A stretch of DNA of 64,000 nucleotides from Poecilobothrus nobilitatus (taxonomy: Eukaryota > Arthropoda > Insecta > Diptera > Dolichopodidae): the NCBI GenBank assembly GCA_947095535.1, contig OX352772.1, forward strand, positions 230,889,911-230,953,910. Direction: 5' to 3'. A program made the position numbers and the translations under genes. Shown here piece by piece: positions 23,976 through 34,069 of this stretch. Positions within the stretch are counted from its first letter, which is position 1. Every line of letters begins with the position of its first letter. The notes beneath the pieces are model-generated. The model saw only the letters and a program-made list of their open reading frames with translations, did not search any database and was not told the DNA's origin.

Positions 23976-24147
23976 ATAATATTAAAAATAGTAAAATGTA
24001 AATATAATGTAAATGTTAAAGTTTTAGTTTTAGCAAACCACTCAGTGAGGTAAAATATGTATTTAGAACCTAGTTTTAAGAAGGGAGAAATAAATTAATG
24101 GTTGGTCTAGTTGGACCAGTTTTAATAATAAATAAAAAAAAAAAAAA
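23976..24147 (+). other. LINE-4 3' UTR with hairpin and poly(A)
   Basis: Non-coding. A hairpin lies at 24102-24119 (TTGGTCT, loop AGTT, GGACCAG) and the poly(A) at 24134-24148. The sequence around the hairpin (ATTAATGGTT...AGTTTTAATA) recurs in LINE-5. Confidence 0.75.
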
Positions 24148-24159
24148 ACTTCTTCTGGT
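24148..24159. repeat. 12-bp target-site duplication of LINE-4, right
   Basis: ACTTCTTCTGGT, identical to 13076-13087. Confidence 0.9.
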
Positions 24160-24284
24160 AATTTATTATCATTTTGTATGTGTCACTAAATGTAAAAACA
24201 TAAGTGAAAGTTTTTTAAAAAATTTCCGTTAATTTTCTTAAATTATTGGAAGAACTTTTTATAGTTATTATATTTCACTTGACA

Positions 24285-24302
24285 CATCCTACCGACTGCG
24301 CC
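24285..24302 (-). promoter_or_regulatory. primer binding site of Gypsy-1, tRNA-Ser
   Basis: On the minus strand TGGCGCAGTCGGTAGGAT, the tRNA-Ser-complementary primer site used by 17.6/297-type errantiviruses. Its presence beyond LINE-4 shows that Gypsy-1 continued to this point before the LINE split it. Confidence 0.85.
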
Positions 24303-24430
24303 AGTTTTATTTCCAAAAACAACACTTTCTCCTTGTTTTTCTTTATATATATATTTTATTACACTATTTATAACTGTATTACAATTTTGAATAATTTATT
24401 TTAATATTTTCGTACCTCAGACTAACTGGT
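24303..24430 (-). repeat. 5' LTR of Gypsy-1, partial
   Basis: AT-rich sequence adjoining the primer site. A possible LTR start AGTTAGTCTGAGG (minus) lies at about 24416-24428, but that gives a very short LTR and there is no second LTR to compare, so the outer boundary is uncertain. Confidence 0.4.
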
Positions 24431-24479
24431 AGTATAGAACTCTAATGCCGCGTGTGTTCTTATTTTGTTCTATAAGGTC

Positions 24480-25230
24480 TTTCAAAATGAGTTTTCAAAA
24501 GTAAGTAATTGAAAGACATAGAATTTGAATTGAAACTGGAAAAGTTTTTATTTATTTTTGAAGTACAATGTTTGTCATTTATACTCTGAAAATGATATCT
24601 CCCATGTGACCACATCTTGCGTCTCTACAGTACCTGACTCTTTTATCAAAATTTTCGGTCACATTCTGGCATAGTTGCGGCTTTATCTCACCAATAACAC
24701 GAATAATTTCTGCTTTCAATGCCTCTACGTTTCGAGGATTATCCTTACAGACCTGTCCTTTCACATAGCGCCAGAGAAAGAAGTCTAACGGTGTCAAATC
24801 GTAGGATCTTGAAGACCAATTCAAGTCACCGAATCTGGAAATAACACGGTCTGGAAACTTTGTATGCAGTAATTGCAGTGTTTCTCTGGCTGTATTTCAC
24901 GTAGCCCCATCTTGTTGAAACCACTTGTCCTCAGTGTCAATATTTTCCAGTTTTGTCCATAAAAAAGTTATGATTGTGTCGCGATATCTGATACCGTTAA
25001 CGCTTACGGCTCTTCCAGCAACATTTTTGAAAAAGTACGGAACAATCACACCACCAGACCACAATGCACACCAAAGAGTGACTCTTTGTGGATGACTTGG
25101 CTTCTCTTGGATCACGCGATGGTTTTTCTCTCCCCAAACACGGCAGTTTTGTTTATTAACGTATTTATCGATCCACCGATCTCGAAATGTGCTTCATCCG
25201 AAAAGATGATTTTTTTTTTGAAAAATCGTC
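24480..25230 (-). mobile_element. truncated mariner-like element, DD41D spacing
   Basis: The left limit is near 24480, where TTTCAAAATGAGTTTTCAAAA may be part of the terminal repeat. The right side is cut at about 25230, inside the transposase gene, against gypsy pol sequence. No matching inverted terminal repeat was found. Confidence 0.65.
24579..25215 (-). pseudogene. mariner transposase, catalytic domain
   Basis: Three catalytic acids are visible: D in FSDEAHF (about 25195), D in FQQDGAT (24910) and D in TPLDFFLW (about 24785). There are 41 residues between the second and third, counting one stop codon, which fits the DD41D (rosa-like) group rather than classical DD34D mariners. The intervening text includes HPQRVTLWCALWSGGV. 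A TGA lies directly after QQDGAT. The N-terminal DNA-binding half is missing. Transposases of this family cut and paste at TA sites. Confidence 0.75.
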
Positions 25231-25234
25231 GTTT

Positions 25235-26700
25235 TATTCCAGTATATTCATTTTAGTATTCGATAACGCTTTATTCGTTTCTATTTTTGGAGAAAAGAAA
25301 GGAGTACCCTCACTAACCTCTAACAGATTACAAAGTTATGCACTTTTTCCATCCAGGTATACGTACGAAATTTAATATGTAAAATCAAGAAACAACATTT
25401 CAGATTACTTTTCAAGGGCTGTACAAAATTTTAATATAGAAGAAACGACCACTTCCGAATATTTTGAAAATGATGTGTATGTAAATTGCGTAGTGACAGA
25501 AAATGGAATAGCAACAACATTTAGTGAAGTAGTGTCCGAAACACAAAAAGATGAAACATTAAAATTGGTTTTAAAAAATATTAAAGAGCGTTGATCAGTT
25601 TCGATTCCAAACCAACTAAGAAGCACTATAATAAACGAAATTCATCATTTCCACTGAGGTATCATAAAACTGAAAAGTATGGCTAGATCATATTTTTGGT
25701 GGCTTAAGCTCGATCAAGAATTAGAAAACGTAGCAAAAAGTTGTAATCAATATTTACCATTTAAAAGTAGTCCACTCCAAATAACTTAGATAGTCCACTC
25801 CGAATTAATAACTTGGAATGTTGCAAAACAACCTTGGGAGGGATTTCATCTTCACTTTTTTTAGCCCAATTTGTGGAAAATATTTTTTGATTTTGGTTGA
25901 TGATGAGTAAATGGATAGAATGTATAGACATGGGTACAAATATAACAAGCAATCTCACAATCGAAGAATTAAAAAAAAAATTTTTTCGCGTTTCGGAATA
26001 CCAAATAAAATAGTAACAGATAATGGTGCGTCATTAATTTAAAAAAAAATGGAATTTTTGCTAATGGTGAACGAAATTTAACATATAAGAATTCCAGTAG
26101 GTAATCTATCCACAAATGGACTAGACGAAAACGGTGTCAAATCGTACAATTAGCATTAATGAAAGCATTAAACAATAATCGAAACAAAAATTAAAACTTT
26201 ATCTACTACTATCTACAATCCTATTTATTAGACTAAAGAACCACCATTCATGCTACTACAGGGATGACACCGGCTCCAATAATATTTAACCGTAACATTA
26301 AAACAAGATTAGATTTACTAAACGCTAATAGATGTAAAAATATAAATTTTGAAAATTTTGAAAACAATGTCAAAATAAGTATTGAAAAACAAAAAAAAAT
26401 ATTACAAAGATAAATAAATGATTTTGTTATGACAAAAAATTACACGGTTCCAGAAAAAATAACTTGGACAAAAGCTGAAATTGTAGGAATTTTAGGAAAA
26501 CATTACTATAAAGTTGTAAGATGTAACAATAATGTTTCTTGGTAAAGACATGTGAATCACATGAGAGTATGCCTTCAAAACGAAACAGAAGAAAAAGAAT
26601 AAAATAAATGAATTTCGATCACATAATAGTCATTCCAGAAAACATTGTTGATATAAAACAAAAACAACACGTTAAACTACGATAAATTATATAATAAGCT
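25235..26700 (+). pseudogene. gypsy pol remnant, RNase H to integrase ('Gypsy-4')
   Basis: RNase H: FILVFDNALFVSIFGEKKG, close to the sequence at 57860-57920 in Gypsy-5. Integrase zinc finger at about 25640-25760 (a His pair, SYFWWLKLDQELENVAKSC). Core at 25830-26040 (WIECIDM, then GIPNKIVTDNGAS with the second Asp). The C-terminal part follows to about 26600 (KNYTVPEKITW and others). Stops occur every 50-100 codons. It supplies the 3' half of the family whose 5' half is Gypsy-5. Confidence 0.7.
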
Positions 26701-27505
26701 TGTTGGTATAATAGCTCATACCTATATAATAGCTCATGACACACTCTCCACAGTTAATACACATTTATTATGTACACATGGCAATACTGCCTTAATACTG
26801 TAAAATGTATAATATAATAAAATATACGGTCAATGTTTCTTTGCCATTCAATAAACCTAGAATTAAATATTAAAATACAAGTGATTTTATTGAATCATAA
26901 ATTTATTTCATATATTACAGGTTTTATTTTTTTCTTTATATTTACTTAAAGAATTGCACTACGACAACGCGTTTCAAAAATGCATTAGTGTTGAAACCAG
27001 GTGCGGCAATTTAGTAGTATATTATTAAAGTTTCCTACGGGAAATCGAAAATTTTAAATTAAAAAAAATCTAAAAATAAGTTCAAAATTTAAAAAAAAAC
27101 GGACACGCTAGAGAAAGAAGTAACAAGGAATCATTCAAGATCAAAAAATTTAAGATCGAACTATTTTTATGGGTGTTCCCGAACAGTGACGTAAACTTGA
27201 CTCCTCTAATTTAAATAATTTTTTATAAATATATTTATATTTCCGAGAAAAATTAAATTTATATTATAAAATTTTTTAGAAAATTATATTTTGATACAGA
27301 AATATCGAACTTATCAAAGCAAAGCCATCTATATTCTATATACAGATAAGCCTAAACATTGGTTTAAATGGAAAAATTTAAGTAATTTAAAATATATTTA
27401 AGAAATTGTAAATTTTTTTTATGCTTGGATAGGGATGGTAAGAATCATCGAAATGTACTGTACGCAACACAAGTATGTGAGACTTTAATTCACTAAACAC
27501 ACCAG
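26701..27505. other. AT-rich stretch, possible LTR at start
   Basis: No coding frame. 26701-26919 begins TGTTGGTATA and ends TATTACA and contains AATAAA at about 26852, so it could be the 3' LTR of Gypsy-4, but there is no second copy to prove it. The rest has only A/T runs. Confidence 0.3.
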
Positions 27506-27708
27506 CCGCGTGTTAATATATTAAAACTAGTCTGAAAGACTAACCATTAATTTTTGCGTTACCTCTTATAGATCTACTGGAATTGCAAATCTCCGTGAAG
27601 GTGATTTGCGTTTATCGCTAAATCAAGTGGCCTAGTTCTATTCTAATGGTATTTTCAAAATGTAGCAGTTTTTAAGCTTCTACATTTATGTGCCGTTCTA
27701 AGCGGGTT

Positions 27709-29985
27709 TTATGTTACAGTAGGTATTTTTAGATCACTATGCAAATCAAAATTTCGTACGTACCAAGGAGCTCTAACGATGTTACGGAAAATTTTATTTT
27801 GGAAAATTTGAATGCTCTGAATATTTGTTTGTTTGGCGCAACCCCATAACTTTATGCCGTACAAAATAGGCTTAATTATTTGGTATATCAAAATTTTATA
27901 CTCTTTTGCATCTCAGCTTTTGCTTTTTGCATCTCAGCTTGACATCTAATGTCATTCCTAGGTATTTTGCCTTGTTTTGTTGGGATATATCTACACCATT
28001 TTACGGCTGAGGCATTTTGAACGATTTTTTTTAAATTTACTTGGACAGACTTAAGTTCATTAAGCTTAATTTTCTATTTTTTGGTCCACAAGAAAAGCTT
28101 ATCGCTTGCTTTTTGTAATTTATCAGTAGTCTCGTTAATATTGGATGCTACTGCCATTATTTCAGTATCGTCAGCAAATGTAGTTACAGTTATATTGTTT
28201 AATCTTGGTAAATCGCTGGTATAAAGCATATATAATATAGGACCCAATTAACTACCTTGAGGCACACCTGCTTTGATTTCTCTTAGTTTAGAAAACTTCT
28301 CATTCTGTTTAATTCTAAATATCATCAGTCTATCAGTCAAGTATATAAGTATGATTTGATGGAATTCCTGGGCTGAATTTAGATAGATTGTAGAGCATAT
28401 TTGTTTTTCTTCTAGAGCTTTTTCAATTTTATCTGTAGTTCTATGCACTTGATCAATAGTGGAATGTTTTTCTCTAAATCCAATCTGATAGTTTGGAGTT
28501 ATATTCCTACTTTCTATTAACGGTTTCATTCTTTTTAATAATAATTTCTCAAAAAACTTTGACACTATCGGTAAAAGAGAAATTGATCTTGTTAAGATTC
28601 TAATTCGTTTGGAAGCTTTCTAGACTCCAGTATCATAATTATTTCTGCCACCTCCCAAATATTAGGTACATGATTTAGTCTTAATTTTTGGCATTGTTAG
28701 ACTTTTTTTTGGAAGTTGTTTTAATACTTTCGCCGTTATTAAATCAAAACCTGGTGCTTTTTTCAACTTGAAGCTTTTAATTTCATCAATCAATTCCATT
28801 AGAGAGATTGATGCAAAGACATTCTCGCTTTGGGTAAACTGATTTTCAATGTAGAGATCTGAGTCTATGTCATTCGGCTGAAAGATTTTTTCCATATGAT
28901 CTGCGAATATTTCGGCCTTTTCTTTATTGTTTCTTGCTCATTTACCATCTTTGTTCTTGATTAGTTACTCTTTATTTCCAAAATTTTATTTTAGATTTTG
29001 AGTTATTCTATTTAAAAGCATTTTATCAGCTGGATCACGTGCTTGTTGCCATCTACATCTAGCTTTTCTTTTCGTTTTTAAAATATTTAAGATATATCTA
29101 GGATAATTTATAACCTGCTACTTTATATTTACATTCTTTTGTATTATTCCATGTAGCATTTAGCACAATTTTGATAAAACTTTCGGTAGCATTATTTATT
29201 TCTTCTTTAGATTTTATTTTAGCTCTTAAATTTATTTTATTTTCTATCTCTTGTTTACCTGCTCATTCTGTTGATTTATTAGTAAGAGTGGGCTTATTTA
29301 GTTTTTCGACAATTTTTTCATTCAGGTTCAGTACCACAGCTGAATGGTCTGAGTCTAAATCTTGATTACCTTCTAGGCTAATGAATTTTGGCGATATTTT
29401 TTTTTGTTATAAAAAAATCCAGTAGATCTGGACTTTTATTTGTATCAGTAGTCCAATGACAATCTAAGCCTCTTATAGCTTTTCTACGCTCTCTTCCTCT
29501 TGTTGAGATTAAGGAGATCTTTGAAATTAATATTCTTTATATTACCTTTACTAGGACAATATAAAGCACAAACGTTAGGATTTTACTTAAGGGACTTGAT
29601 TTGAATTAATGAGAGTTGAAACTCAGCAGTTTGTATATTACACTCATCGTGCTATAATATAGTATTTTTTACTAAAATTGCATTGCCTCCTCTCGGTAAA
29701 TTGCTTGGATATACTGCTTTGTAGAATGTGTAGCCTAATATTTTTAACTCTGACTGTCTTGTCATATGAGTTTCTGATAGTAGACACACGTCGATATTTT
29801 GAGCTTTTAAAAATAATTCTAGTGCAGGCGTTTCATTAAGTATGCCATTTGCGTTCCACGTAGCAATATTAAATTTTTTTCCGACCATTGTTTGTAATTT
29901 TTTTGGTGTATATGTATAACTTTTGCTATATATTTTTTCTAGCTTACTGCATTTTGTTGAAATTTCGTCCATTGTATTTAACATA
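27709..29985 (-). pseudogene. LINE-5 ORF2 (endonuclease, RT, C-terminal domain)
   Basis: Endonuclease at 29652-29960: NIATWNANGILNE, CLLSETHMTRQSEL, PRGGNAILVKN. Its middle part (29170-29500) is frame-broken. RT fingers are at 28662-28895 (KKAPGFDLITAKVLKQL) and 28248-28565 (NYQIGFREKHSTIDQVHRTTDK, ending AGVPQGS). The C-terminal piece at 27709-27891 has LYGIKLWGCAKQTNIQSIQIFQ. Frame breaks separate every block. Confidence 0.85.
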
Positions 29986-30123
29986 TTTGGCATCATTTGC
30001 ATTATAATGTTATTATCAGTTAATTTTTTTATTGTCGTGTTACTTTGTTTTGTATTATTTTCTTTTAATGTATTAGTTCGATTTTTAGTACTATTTTGTA
30101 CTACTTGGGCTACTTTTTTGTAC

Positions 30124-30200
30124 TACTATCTTGTGCTACTTTTTTTTACTCTGGAAGCTACTTTACTATCTTGTGCTACTTTTTGTTACTCTGGAAGCTT
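30124..30200. repeat. 40-bp tandem repeat, two copies
   Basis: TACTATCTTGTGCTACTTTT...ACTCTGGAAGCT at 30124 and again at 30164. It lies at the 5' side of LINE-5. Confidence 0.75.
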
Positions 30201-30457
30201 GAAAGACGTAGACATGTGTTTGTTAATCAAAAATTTAATTATTATTTCTTGCAAATTAGTTAAATATATATCAACCAAAATAAGAAAGAAGAAAAGAAAG
30301 ATAGAATAAAACTATTAAAATAAAAACACTAAAAATTAAAAGAGAAAAAACTAACTGTTGGTCTCTCACTAAACAACTGATTTATATAAAACAACACAAC
30401 CGCTTGTTTTATTTTTCTCTCATTTAATCATAATCTATATGCAAATTCAACATAAAT

Positions 30458-31435
30458 ATGATTGAAGTAAAGAGAACAAACAAAAAAAAAGAATTGCTGG
30501 ATTTAAAATGCACCAAATGCAAGGAAGATGTCTACCCCAATACAAAAACATTAAGGTTTGAATGGTGTAATGGCGTTTATCATAATGTATGTGCTAATGT
30601 TGATAATGCCTTTTACAAAAAAATTAAAAAAAAAACAGATGACTTGGTTTTGTTGCGAGGCATGTAAAAATTTATCAAAGGAAAAAAATTTCAATAAAAA
30701 CAGATATAAATATACCACCTAATTGTCCAACAAATAGATACTTTAACGAAGTATCTATAATTAATAGATAATTAATGAAGTTAAAAAGTCTCAAGATTTT
30801 TTAAGCTCTAAATATGGCGACCTATTAAAGAAGATTGAGGAAATTACTATAAAACAAATTTAATGGAAAAACGCATTTCCTTGCTTGAAAAGGAAAGCGA
30901 ATTTCTAAAAAAGGAGTGTTAAATATAAATAAATATTCTGAAAAAACAAAACAAAATGCATTAACGAGTAATATTATCATATCAGGAGTTCCAAATAATA
31001 ACATAGATTGCAGTGAAGTTGTGAAAAAAGTATTTTCAATGCTTTATAAAAGTTTCGGCACAGCAGATAGTGTTAAGTGTGAACGACTATTTGAAAATAA
31101 AAATATTGCACTACGACACAAAAAAATAATAGACAAAATTCCTATTGTTGTGACCTTCGCATCTGATGAACTAAAAATAAAATATATTAATAAGTATAAA
31201 GCAGTTAAATGTCTAGAAACAGAAGAATGTGACTTGCAAGGTGATACATAACGGATTTATTTAAATTATCATCTCACTTTACTTAATTTTGCTTTATTAA
31301 AAAAAGCAAGAATTTTAAAGCATAATGGTAAATTAAAATTCGCTTGTTTCCAAAACTTTAATGTGCTGGTTCGTGCTACATCAACTTCAAAAATATTAAA
31401 AATTCACCATAAGGATGATCTTAAACAATTTCAGT
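30458..31435 (+). pseudogene. LINE-6 ORF1: PHD-type zinc finger plus RNA-binding domain
   Basis: 30458-30667 begins with a Cys4-His-Cys3 pattern: CTKC, then EWCNGVYHNVC, then in the next frame WFCCEACKNLS, so the PHD-like finger is complete apart from one frameshift near 30650. 30916-31251 (111 aa) has NIIISGVPNNNIDCSEVVKKVF and IVVTFASDELKIKYI, like the RRM-type ORF1 domain of many LINEs. Such ORF1 proteins bind the element RNA. Confidence 0.65.
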
Positions 31436-31551
31436 AATGTATAAATCAAACAAAATAAAAAGAAAACATTTTTTTTATTCTTTTTATTTTTTATTCTATT
31501 GTATTTTATTTGATTTTTGTTTTAATAATTACTTTTAAAATTATTTAAATA

Positions 31552-32035
31552 ATGCTTTTAGATTCTACATCATATGATAAGCTAAACATTAATTATAATT
31601 TAAATGTATCGCAGAAGTTGGTATCTAAACACGGGATGAACATGTTGTACTTTAATAGTAGAAGGCTACGTAACAAACTAATGGAAGTTGAACTACTTTT
31701 GAGTAACTATAATGAAATAATACACTGTATGATCATAACAGAAACTTGACTTGATAATGGTGAGGCTGATTTGTATAACTTTGAAAATTATACTGCGTAC
31801 CATAGTGTATGTGATAAAAGGGGGGTGGCGTTGCTATTTATTGTCATAATACTGTGAGCTCTACACTTATCTCTAGTGAAATTATATTAGAAAATTCGCA
31901 TTGTCTAATCATAAAATTAATTAATCCAAATCATAATTAACATCCAAATAGGCGCAATTTACAGATATCCGGACTATAAAATACTTGAATTCACCGAATT
32001 TTTTTCTATATGTTTAAATAAACTAAAGAATATTT
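31552..32035 (+). pseudogene. LINE-6 endonuclease, N-terminal part
   Basis: NMLYFNSRRLRNKLMEVELLL and MIITET (catalytic Glu) in 31552-31749, a stop, then a shifted frame with GGVALLF. The last readable part is IGAIYRYPDYKILEFTEFF near 31960-32010. Confidence 0.7.
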
Positions 32036-33060
32036 TTTTTTTTTAAAGACTCTAACATCAATATTCTAAAATCGGATTCGAATGATGTGTTATATTTCAA
32101 AAACACTCCAGCATTTATGGTTTTCAGGAACATGATCATCGCAAATTTTACAAAAATATTCTCCACATATATGAGTCCTACAACTTTCATGAACTTTAAA
32201 ATAAGATTTGCATTTCCTAATTTCTTCACAGATGCTTCTATTTTTTGAAAACATTAATTGAACATGCTTCTATTTTTGAAAACATTAATTGAACAATGGC
32301 AACTTGTCGAACACCTATGTTCATTTTTCTTAGAATACGGAATATAACATTCTTCACAATAAAATGCTGTGCAAAAAGCAGCTGCGAAGTTATTACATTG
32401 TAATGATTATTATGGTATAGCAAGTTAATTTTTTTTCCATTATTAAATCCTTCAAATTTTACTTCGGCACCCATTGTTGCATATTTATATTCAACAATTT
32501 TGGGTTTATGTAAAAATTTTTCAAATTGATTCAATTCACCAATTCCGCAACCTTCAGATGGAATTGTTATTTGTGATGTATTTAATAATTTTAAAGCTGT
32601 TAAAGTTTGAAGTTTTCCTATATTTTTTCGAATTTTAACTATTGAAACAACAAGTGTACATGGTAGACATAAATTATCGCTGTTTTTATTGTTATTATTC
32701 CTTTCCTTTTTAAGCATTCCTCTTTATAATTTGAATATTTATTATTTCTACCTCTACCAGTAGGTAATCTAACACGGGTAACTGTTAAACAAAAAGTGTC
32801 TGTACTTAAGCCTATAGACGTAAAGTAAAAATAGTTTATAATAAATGAAACCAAAAATGTGGAATTCACATCTTTCACAGCAATCCTGATTATTTGATGT
32901 ATAGCATCCTTAATCCAGCTAATTGGTTCTCTATTTTCAGATACGGATTTAATTACAAATTTTATTTTATAACCGTTCATATTAAACCGTTTAAAAAATG
33001 TCGAATTCTCGCTTTCTTTCTTTCTTTTAATGTATTTCTCTGCCACATAAATGTGGACAG
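32000..33060 (-). pseudogene. protein-primed DNA polymerase B remnant of a Polinton
   Basis: Frames 32639-33046, 32238-32717 and 32023-32229 follow each other on the minus strand. They read like the N-terminal region of Polinton pPolB: NGYKIKFVIKSV, CLPCTLVVSIVKIRKN, GCGIGELNQFEKFL and NLLYHNNHYNVIT. The Cys/His-rich segment is readable in a shifted frame (AFYCEECYIPYSKKNEHRC, then CRTHICGEYFCKICDDHVP). The exonuclease and polymerase domains are absent. It lies outside the Polinton inverted repeat. Confidence 0.65.
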
Positions 33061-33327
33061 GAAATTACACAGCCTTTCCTGTTCAGACGTGGCTGTAAAT
33101 GTCGTAAGGGGGAATAGCTCTTACAACGTGTTTGCGATTCGAACCCACACTCCCTAGGTGTTTACAGCGTATTTTATACGCTCTTTCTATTATGTAAGGC
33201 GTTATAGTTTCGGTAAGAAACCTTTGTATAATAATTTTTTTCGACATTGTCTTTTTACGAATTTCAGATATTAAATGCTTGAATAACAGAATAATATTGA
33301 ATTTTCAATACAGATTCATTCTCTTTG
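33061..33327. other. spacer between PolB remnant and Polinton repeat
   Basis: Non-coding. On the minus strand, GGGTTCGAATCGC at about 33130-33142 looks like a Pol III B box, but no A box accompanies it. Confidence 0.3.
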
Positions 33328-33815
33328 TACATTTTGATTTATGGGTTTAATGTAAGTCATGCTTGGTTAGTAGGTCAAGAACTTGTTTTGATTGTATTGG
33401 TTTAGGTTTTAAGTTAGGTTGTATATGTGGGTTGTTAACTTATAAGTTCCAAATAATTTTATAGTAGGAAGTGAAGGTTGTTGATATTGTGTAAGTTGTC
33501 AGATTAATGAACTCAACAATTGATTTTATGTATATTGGTTACTATAAGCCAAAAATTTGTTTAGGTTGAGCTTTCAAGTTCAGTTGTATGTGTGGGTTGT
33601 TAATTTATAAGTTCCAAATGGTTGTATAGTAGAAAGTCAAGTGTTAAGCAATTTAAAGTAGGGCCGGCTCTTAATAAACAAAATTGTAAAACTGCGATTT
33701 AAATACTAGGCGCACAAATAAAAGTAGTAAAAAAATTTCTTATATGAAAATAAAAAACAGAAAAAAATTTTTATTTTTAAATCTACAGAGCATCTTTAAT
33801 ATTGATAAGAAAAAA
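33328..33815 (+). repeat. left terminal inverted repeat of the Polinton
   Basis: Reads TACATTTTGATTTATGGG inward and is the reverse complement of 53813-54302 with scattered differences. It holds an internal direct repeat (GGGTTGTTAACTTATAAG at 33429, and a variant with AATTTATAAG at 33594, spacing 165). Neither end starts with the AG usual for Polintons, so the true tip may have been lost or lies further out. Confidence 0.85.
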
Positions 33816-34069
33816 ATTTTGCATTTGAAGGAAATGGAAATAAAAAACTTGTTCTTTATAATAGCATTCTTATATAAATATGTGGTCTGCACATGATTCT
33901 ATGATAGTATAGTTCCTGGTTTTAAAAAATTACAATATTCAAGTAATAATAAGAATTTATTGTGAATTTATGAAGATTCTGAAAAATGTAATGATCATAA
34001 AATAAATCAAAAGTATAGAACTGTAAGTATATACTTAGTATATATATGTAAATAATGTCTACTTTTACA
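33816..34069. other. Polinton sub-terminal AT-rich region
   Basis: No coding frame or structure seen. Confidence 0.3.

Larger units (their letters stand above)
13088..24147 (+). mobile_element. Jockey-type LINE, near full length, split by Gypsy-2 ('LINE-4')
   Basis: The 5' end is 13088-13118 (GGG-rich start), then Gypsy-2 intervenes (13119-19675), and the LINE resumes at about 19676 with 5' UTR, ORF1 (20129-21607), ORF2 (21604-23970), 3' UTR and poly(A) at 24134-24148. A 12-bp duplication frames the whole. ORF2 lacks the domain after RT, so there is an internal deletion near 23975. ORF1 and ORF2 overlap as ATGA. Confidence 0.88.
3485..24430 (-). mobile_element. errantivirus-type gypsy element, shattered ('Gypsy-1')
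   Basis: On the minus strand the order is 5' LTR end and primer site (about 24285-24430), leader (24160-24284 and 12440-13075), Gag (11530-12440), Pol (5530-7525 and 10515-11500) and Env (3490-5530). About two thirds of the span is younger insertions: a LINE in the leader that itself holds Gypsy-2, a LINE in RT, and a LINE in Env. Removing them leaves roughly 6.5 kb, a usual length for this group. The 3' LTR is missing; the element stops at about 3485 against LINE-1. All frames are broken. Confidence 0.8.
27506..30215 (-). mobile_element. Jockey-type LINE in antisense ('LINE-5')
   Basis: Same family group as LINE-4, shown by matching endonuclease and RT motifs and by a shared hairpin in the 3' UTR (27527-27543). 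It contains the end of ORF1 (about 29880-30215) and all of ORF2 in broken pieces down to the C-terminal domain. No poly(A) or target duplication was found, so the ends are approximate. Confidence 0.8.
30440..32035 (+). mobile_element. LINE 5' part with PHD-like ORF1 ('LINE-6')
   Basis: 5' UTR, ORF1 and the start of an endonuclease frame, then an abrupt end at about 32035 against Polinton polymerase sequence. LINE copies normally lose the 5' end, so this 3' loss reflects a later rearrangement rather than incomplete reverse transcription. Confidence 0.7.

Noticed and set aside
26701..26919. LTR of Gypsy-4 (TG...CA)
   Set aside because: Start, end and AATAAA fit, but there is no partner LTR, no clear polypurine tract and no target duplication. 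Kept only as a possibility.
33120..33150. Isolated Pol III B-box-like GGGTTCGAATCGC (minus strand)
   Set aside because: No A box at the right distance and no tRNA fold.
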